Source of the DNA: Planctomycetota bacterium
GTDB taxonomy: Bacteria; Planctomycetota; Planctomycetia; Planctomycetales; Planctomycetaceae
Direction: 5' to 3'
NCBI GenBank assembly: GCA_027618475.1
Contig: JAQCEJ010000055.1
Span: forward strand, 1 to 33,983
DNA: 33,983 nt
The notes beneath the pieces are model-generated. The model was given only the letters and a program-made list of their open reading frames with translations. It did not search any database and was not told the DNA's origin. Made by a program: the position numbers and the translations under genes. Within the stretch, counting starts at the first letter, position 1, and every line of letters starts with the position of its first letter. Shown one piece after another: positions 31,993 through 33,983 of the stretch.

Positions 31993-33432
31993 TCAGTTCG
32001 ATTCGGAATTCTCATCCTCCGACTCCGACTCCGACTCTTCACCGACCTCAACCGTAATGATCTTGGCTTCGACGTCGACGTCGATCACTTTTCCGAATTC
32101 GATCTTATCGGCAAAGGCCTGGATGTCGGTGACCGGAGCCACATCGATACTCAGCAGGTCTTCGACCTTCAACGTCGAGACGCTATCTTTCGCTGCATCG
32201 GGATCGTCGGCAGCGGCCGTCAGGGCTTCTTCAATCATTGCGGCGGTGTCGTCGTCGACTTTGCCGCGAACCATAACGGTGACAAGATCGGTCGGATCGT
32301 CACCAATTCCGCTACCGGGGCCTCCCATGCCGCCACCCATTGCCATCATCATGATGGGAGCAATGGCCTGCTGCAATGTCTGGGTCAATTCCTCGCGGGA
32401 TTCCGCCGCTTCGATGCCACTGGCGATCTGATCGACGCTGCCGAGCACGGCGAGAATCTGATCTTTTTGTGCGTCGATCATTTCGGGCGAAATCATCTCA
32501 ACCTGGGCCTTGGCCTGTTCGATCGAACCGGGAAACTGTTCCGCGAAATCTTTGGGAATCCAGTAACCTTCGACGCGAACCAGTGCCACTTCCTCGGGTT
32601 CTTCGCCCGGTGCTTCGAGTTGCACCGTTGCTGCGTCTCCTTCCGAAGTGAGCACAGTCACCGTTGTATTGTCCAGCTTGTCGAGAAACTCAGACTGAAC
32701 CGGGTTGCCGGGCATCATCTGTGCCATGGCGAGGCCCTGAGCCATGAGGCTGGAACCGGTACCACGCAAGAATTCACCGCCATGAAATTCCTTGAGTTTA
32801 TCGAGATCAGACAGTTCACATTCGGTAATCGTTGTCAGCAGCGCGATCACGGCGCCGAATGCCTCTTCACGCTGTTCGGAACTGAGAGGGGCCCCTTCGA
32901 GATTGGGGTCGCTGAGAATCATCTCTTTTTTCGATTCCAAGGCAGTCACCAGATGACGCAGGACTTCGAAAGTTCGATCCCAGATTTCAGGATCCATCTT
33001 GCCGGCAAACGCTTGTACCAGACTATTGACTTCGTCGCGGTAACTCGGAGGCATGAAATTCCAGGCGGCCTCGAGTTGCTGATTGCGGACTCCCTGGATC
33101 ATCGCCAGCATTGCGGCATCGGGAGTTTCGGCCGGTTCGTCCGAAACCTTCACCGGGGTCGATGGTGGAGTCGTTGTCGGCGGTGTCGGCTTCGAATTCG
33201 AAGCCAGCGAGTTGTCGGTGGTGTCACCAGACTGAGTAGTATCATCCGAGGGCATATCGGCCGTGTCATCAATAGCTGCTGCATCGGGTGCACCGGCGGC
33301 ACCTTTGGCCGGTTCAATCGGAGCCGGAGTGACGCCGCCATCATCGGGAGCGGGTGTGTCGGAACCGCCGCATCCGGTCACCATCCAGAGGCTGGATGAT
33401 AACGCGCACAACAAGAAGAGTTTTCGCAACAT
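31993..33432 (-). CDS. Putative lipoprotein of unknown function
   Basis: The 479-residue protein begins with a lipoprotein signal, MLRKLFLLCALSSSLWMVTG with Cys21 as the lipidated residue (VTGC-GGS). Residues about 24-95 are a low-complexity linker rich in Pro, Ala, Thr, Asp and Ser. The middle (about 100-330) looks helical and folded (AAWNFMPPSYRDEVNSLVQA, WDRTFEVLRHLVTALES, VALVRVEGYWIPKDFAEQFP). A Met/Gly-rich stretch (MMMAMGGGMGGPGSG) precedes a beta-rich end (VTVMVRGKVDDDTAA, KIITVEVGEE) and an acidic Ser/Glu tail. The part with VEGYWIPKD is reminiscent of lipoproteins that measure or modulate substrate in planctomycetes, but I recognise no family. It is a single-gene unit, convergent with the acidic-protein gene. 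Confidence 0.83.
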   Translation of the reverse strand: MLRKLFLLCALSSSLWMVTGCGGSDTPAPDDGGVTPAPIEPAKGAAGAPDAAAIDDTADMPSDDTTQSGDTTDNSLASNSKPTPPTTTPPSTPVKVSDEPAETPDAAMLAMIQGVRNQQLEAAWNFMPPSYRDEVNSLVQAFAGKMDPEIWDRTFEVLRHLVTALESKKEMILSDPNLEGAPLSSEQREEAFGAVIALLTTITECELSDLDKLKEFHGGEFLRGTGSSLMAQGLAMAQMMPGNPVQSEFLDKLDNTTVTVLTSEGDAATVQLEAPGEEPEEVALVRVEGYWIPKDFAEQFPGSIEQAKAQVEMISPEMIDAQKDQILAVLGSVDQIASGIEAAESREELTQTLQQAIAPIMMMAMGGGMGGPGSGIGDDPTDLVTVMVRGKVDDDTAAMIEEALTAAADDPDAAKDSVSTLKVEDLLSIDVAPVTDIQAFADKIEFGKVIDVDVEAKIITVEVGEESESESEDENSESN

Positions 33433-33755
33433 GAGAGGGGATCCTTATTGAGAAGAATGGAGAGTTGCGCGGCGATGCATCATCGATGCGGCAACGTATT
33501 TTGTCGGTTCCAATAGTCGATATCTTATCTGAGTGCCGTTGAAATCTCGCTATGGAGAAGCGGAAAAAACAACCAATTTTTCTTTTTTCACCCGGCGATC
33601 AAAAGAGGGACCATCGAACGCCGTTGCTGCCTTCATGGACCAATCGTTGACAAAACACCACGGCCACAGCTCGCCTAAAATTCTGGACAAATGCTAAAAT
33701 CAAATGTCGCAACGACAGCGATTGATATCATGGTGGTTTGTGAAAATTAAGTGTA

Positions 33756-33778
33756 CATAAATTTTATAAAAATTTATG
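33756..33778. repeat. AT-rich perfect palindrome
   Basis: CATAAATTTT (33756-33765) and AAAATTTATG (33769-33778) are exact reverse complements with a 3-nt centre (ATA). It stands in an AT-rich non-coding stretch with no gene nearby. It could be a protein-binding site or a weak hairpin. Confidence 0.55.
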
Positions 33779-33963
33779 AGAACCCCACCATCTCCTTTGT
33801 TCTGCGATACTTACACATCATTTATTCGATTTACTGAAACAGAATATCAGTGTATGCGAGTCGGTTTATGTGAACGTGATGCGTAGTGGAATCACGCAAT
33901 GAATTTCTTAAAATAATGAAATATAAAGAGTTATGGATTTCCAGGAGTCCCCTCGGTCTATTT

Positions 33964-33983
33964 TCGCCAATACGGCGAGTTTT
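33964..33983 (+). terminator. Small hairpin with T run at the window edge (weak)
   Basis: TCGCC (33964-33968) and GGCGA (33974-33978) pair over 5 bp around AATAC, followed by GTTTT to the edge. No gene ends just before it, so if it is a terminator it belongs to an unseen transcript, or it is chance. Confidence 0.2.

Larger units (their letters stand above)
33433..33983. other. AT-rich non-coding end of window
   Basis: No gene is visible in these 551 bases. The first part is the upstream region of the lipoprotein gene. From about 33690 the sequence becomes markedly AT-rich compared with the rest of the window and contains the palindrome at 33756-33778. It may be the upstream region of a gene beyond the edge. 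Confidence 0.5.

Noticed and set aside
32467-33399. Plus-strand open frame of 310 codons
   Set aside because: It is antisense to the lipoprotein gene, which has a clear signal, terminator and codon pattern on the other strand.

Overview
The window looks like chromosomal DNA from a member of the Planctomycetota. The signs are a DUF1501 protein with a twin-arginine leader, a stand-alone EboE-type protein, a Tat-exported TIM-barrel sugar isomerase, a very large secreted protein with a LamG/DUF1080-like domain fused to alpha/beta-hydrolases, a UAP1-type nucleotidyltransferase, and small low-complexity proteins. Genes are moderately GC-rich by eye and well spaced, and many intergenic gaps are filled by palindromic repeats. 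I see no rRNA, tRNA, CRISPR array, phage gene or transposase gene. The order level is a guess.

Layout. 1-2000: the cut start of a secreted protein, an ErpA-type Fe-S carrier (minus strand, with a clear terminator), then a divergent YhaM-like OB/HD exoribonuclease. 2001-9360: an accessory-looking stretch with a DUF1501 protein, a small membrane protein, an isoprenylcysteine/phospholipid methyltransferase-like protein, a cytochrome P450 and a PLP-dependent D-cysteine desulfhydrase/ACC deaminase homologue. Two intergenic repeat families lie here. Family 1 has termini starting GTCCGCAGAT and family 2 has termini GGGTGGCTGGGGC. One family 2 element has been tandemly duplicated together with the 5' end of the P450 gene. 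9361-14376: the 1004-residue secreted esterase-like protein and the Tat-exported sugar isomerase, again separated by repeats. 14377-17475: a nucleotide-sugar block (UDP-sugar pyrophosphorylase, mannose-1-phosphate guanylyltransferase) translationally coupled to ruvX.

17507-24960 (minus strand): a complete high-affinity phosphate transporter in the order pstS, pstC, pstA, pstB. A perfect hairpin lies between pstS and pstC, and a TTAACA-N5-TTAACA direct repeat resembling a Pho box lies upstream of pstS. PstC (881 aa) and PstA (759 aa) each carry about 430 extra residues, predicted to be extracytoplasmic, between the first membrane helix and the permease core. No phoU, phoB or phoR is present in the window. 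An FHA-only protein and an EboE homologue lie upstream on the same strand.

27490-33432: an ECF sigma factor gene, followed by a membrane protein resembling an anti-sigma factor but without zinc-binding cysteines, and an overlapping gene for a membrane-anchored protein of unknown function. Next come a DUF4392/D-glutamate cyclase-like enzyme, a Lys-rich histone-H1-tail-like 63-residue protein, a strongly acidic 82-residue protein, a strong bidirectional terminator and a convergent lipoprotein gene. The last 550 bases are AT-rich and non-coding as far as can be seen.
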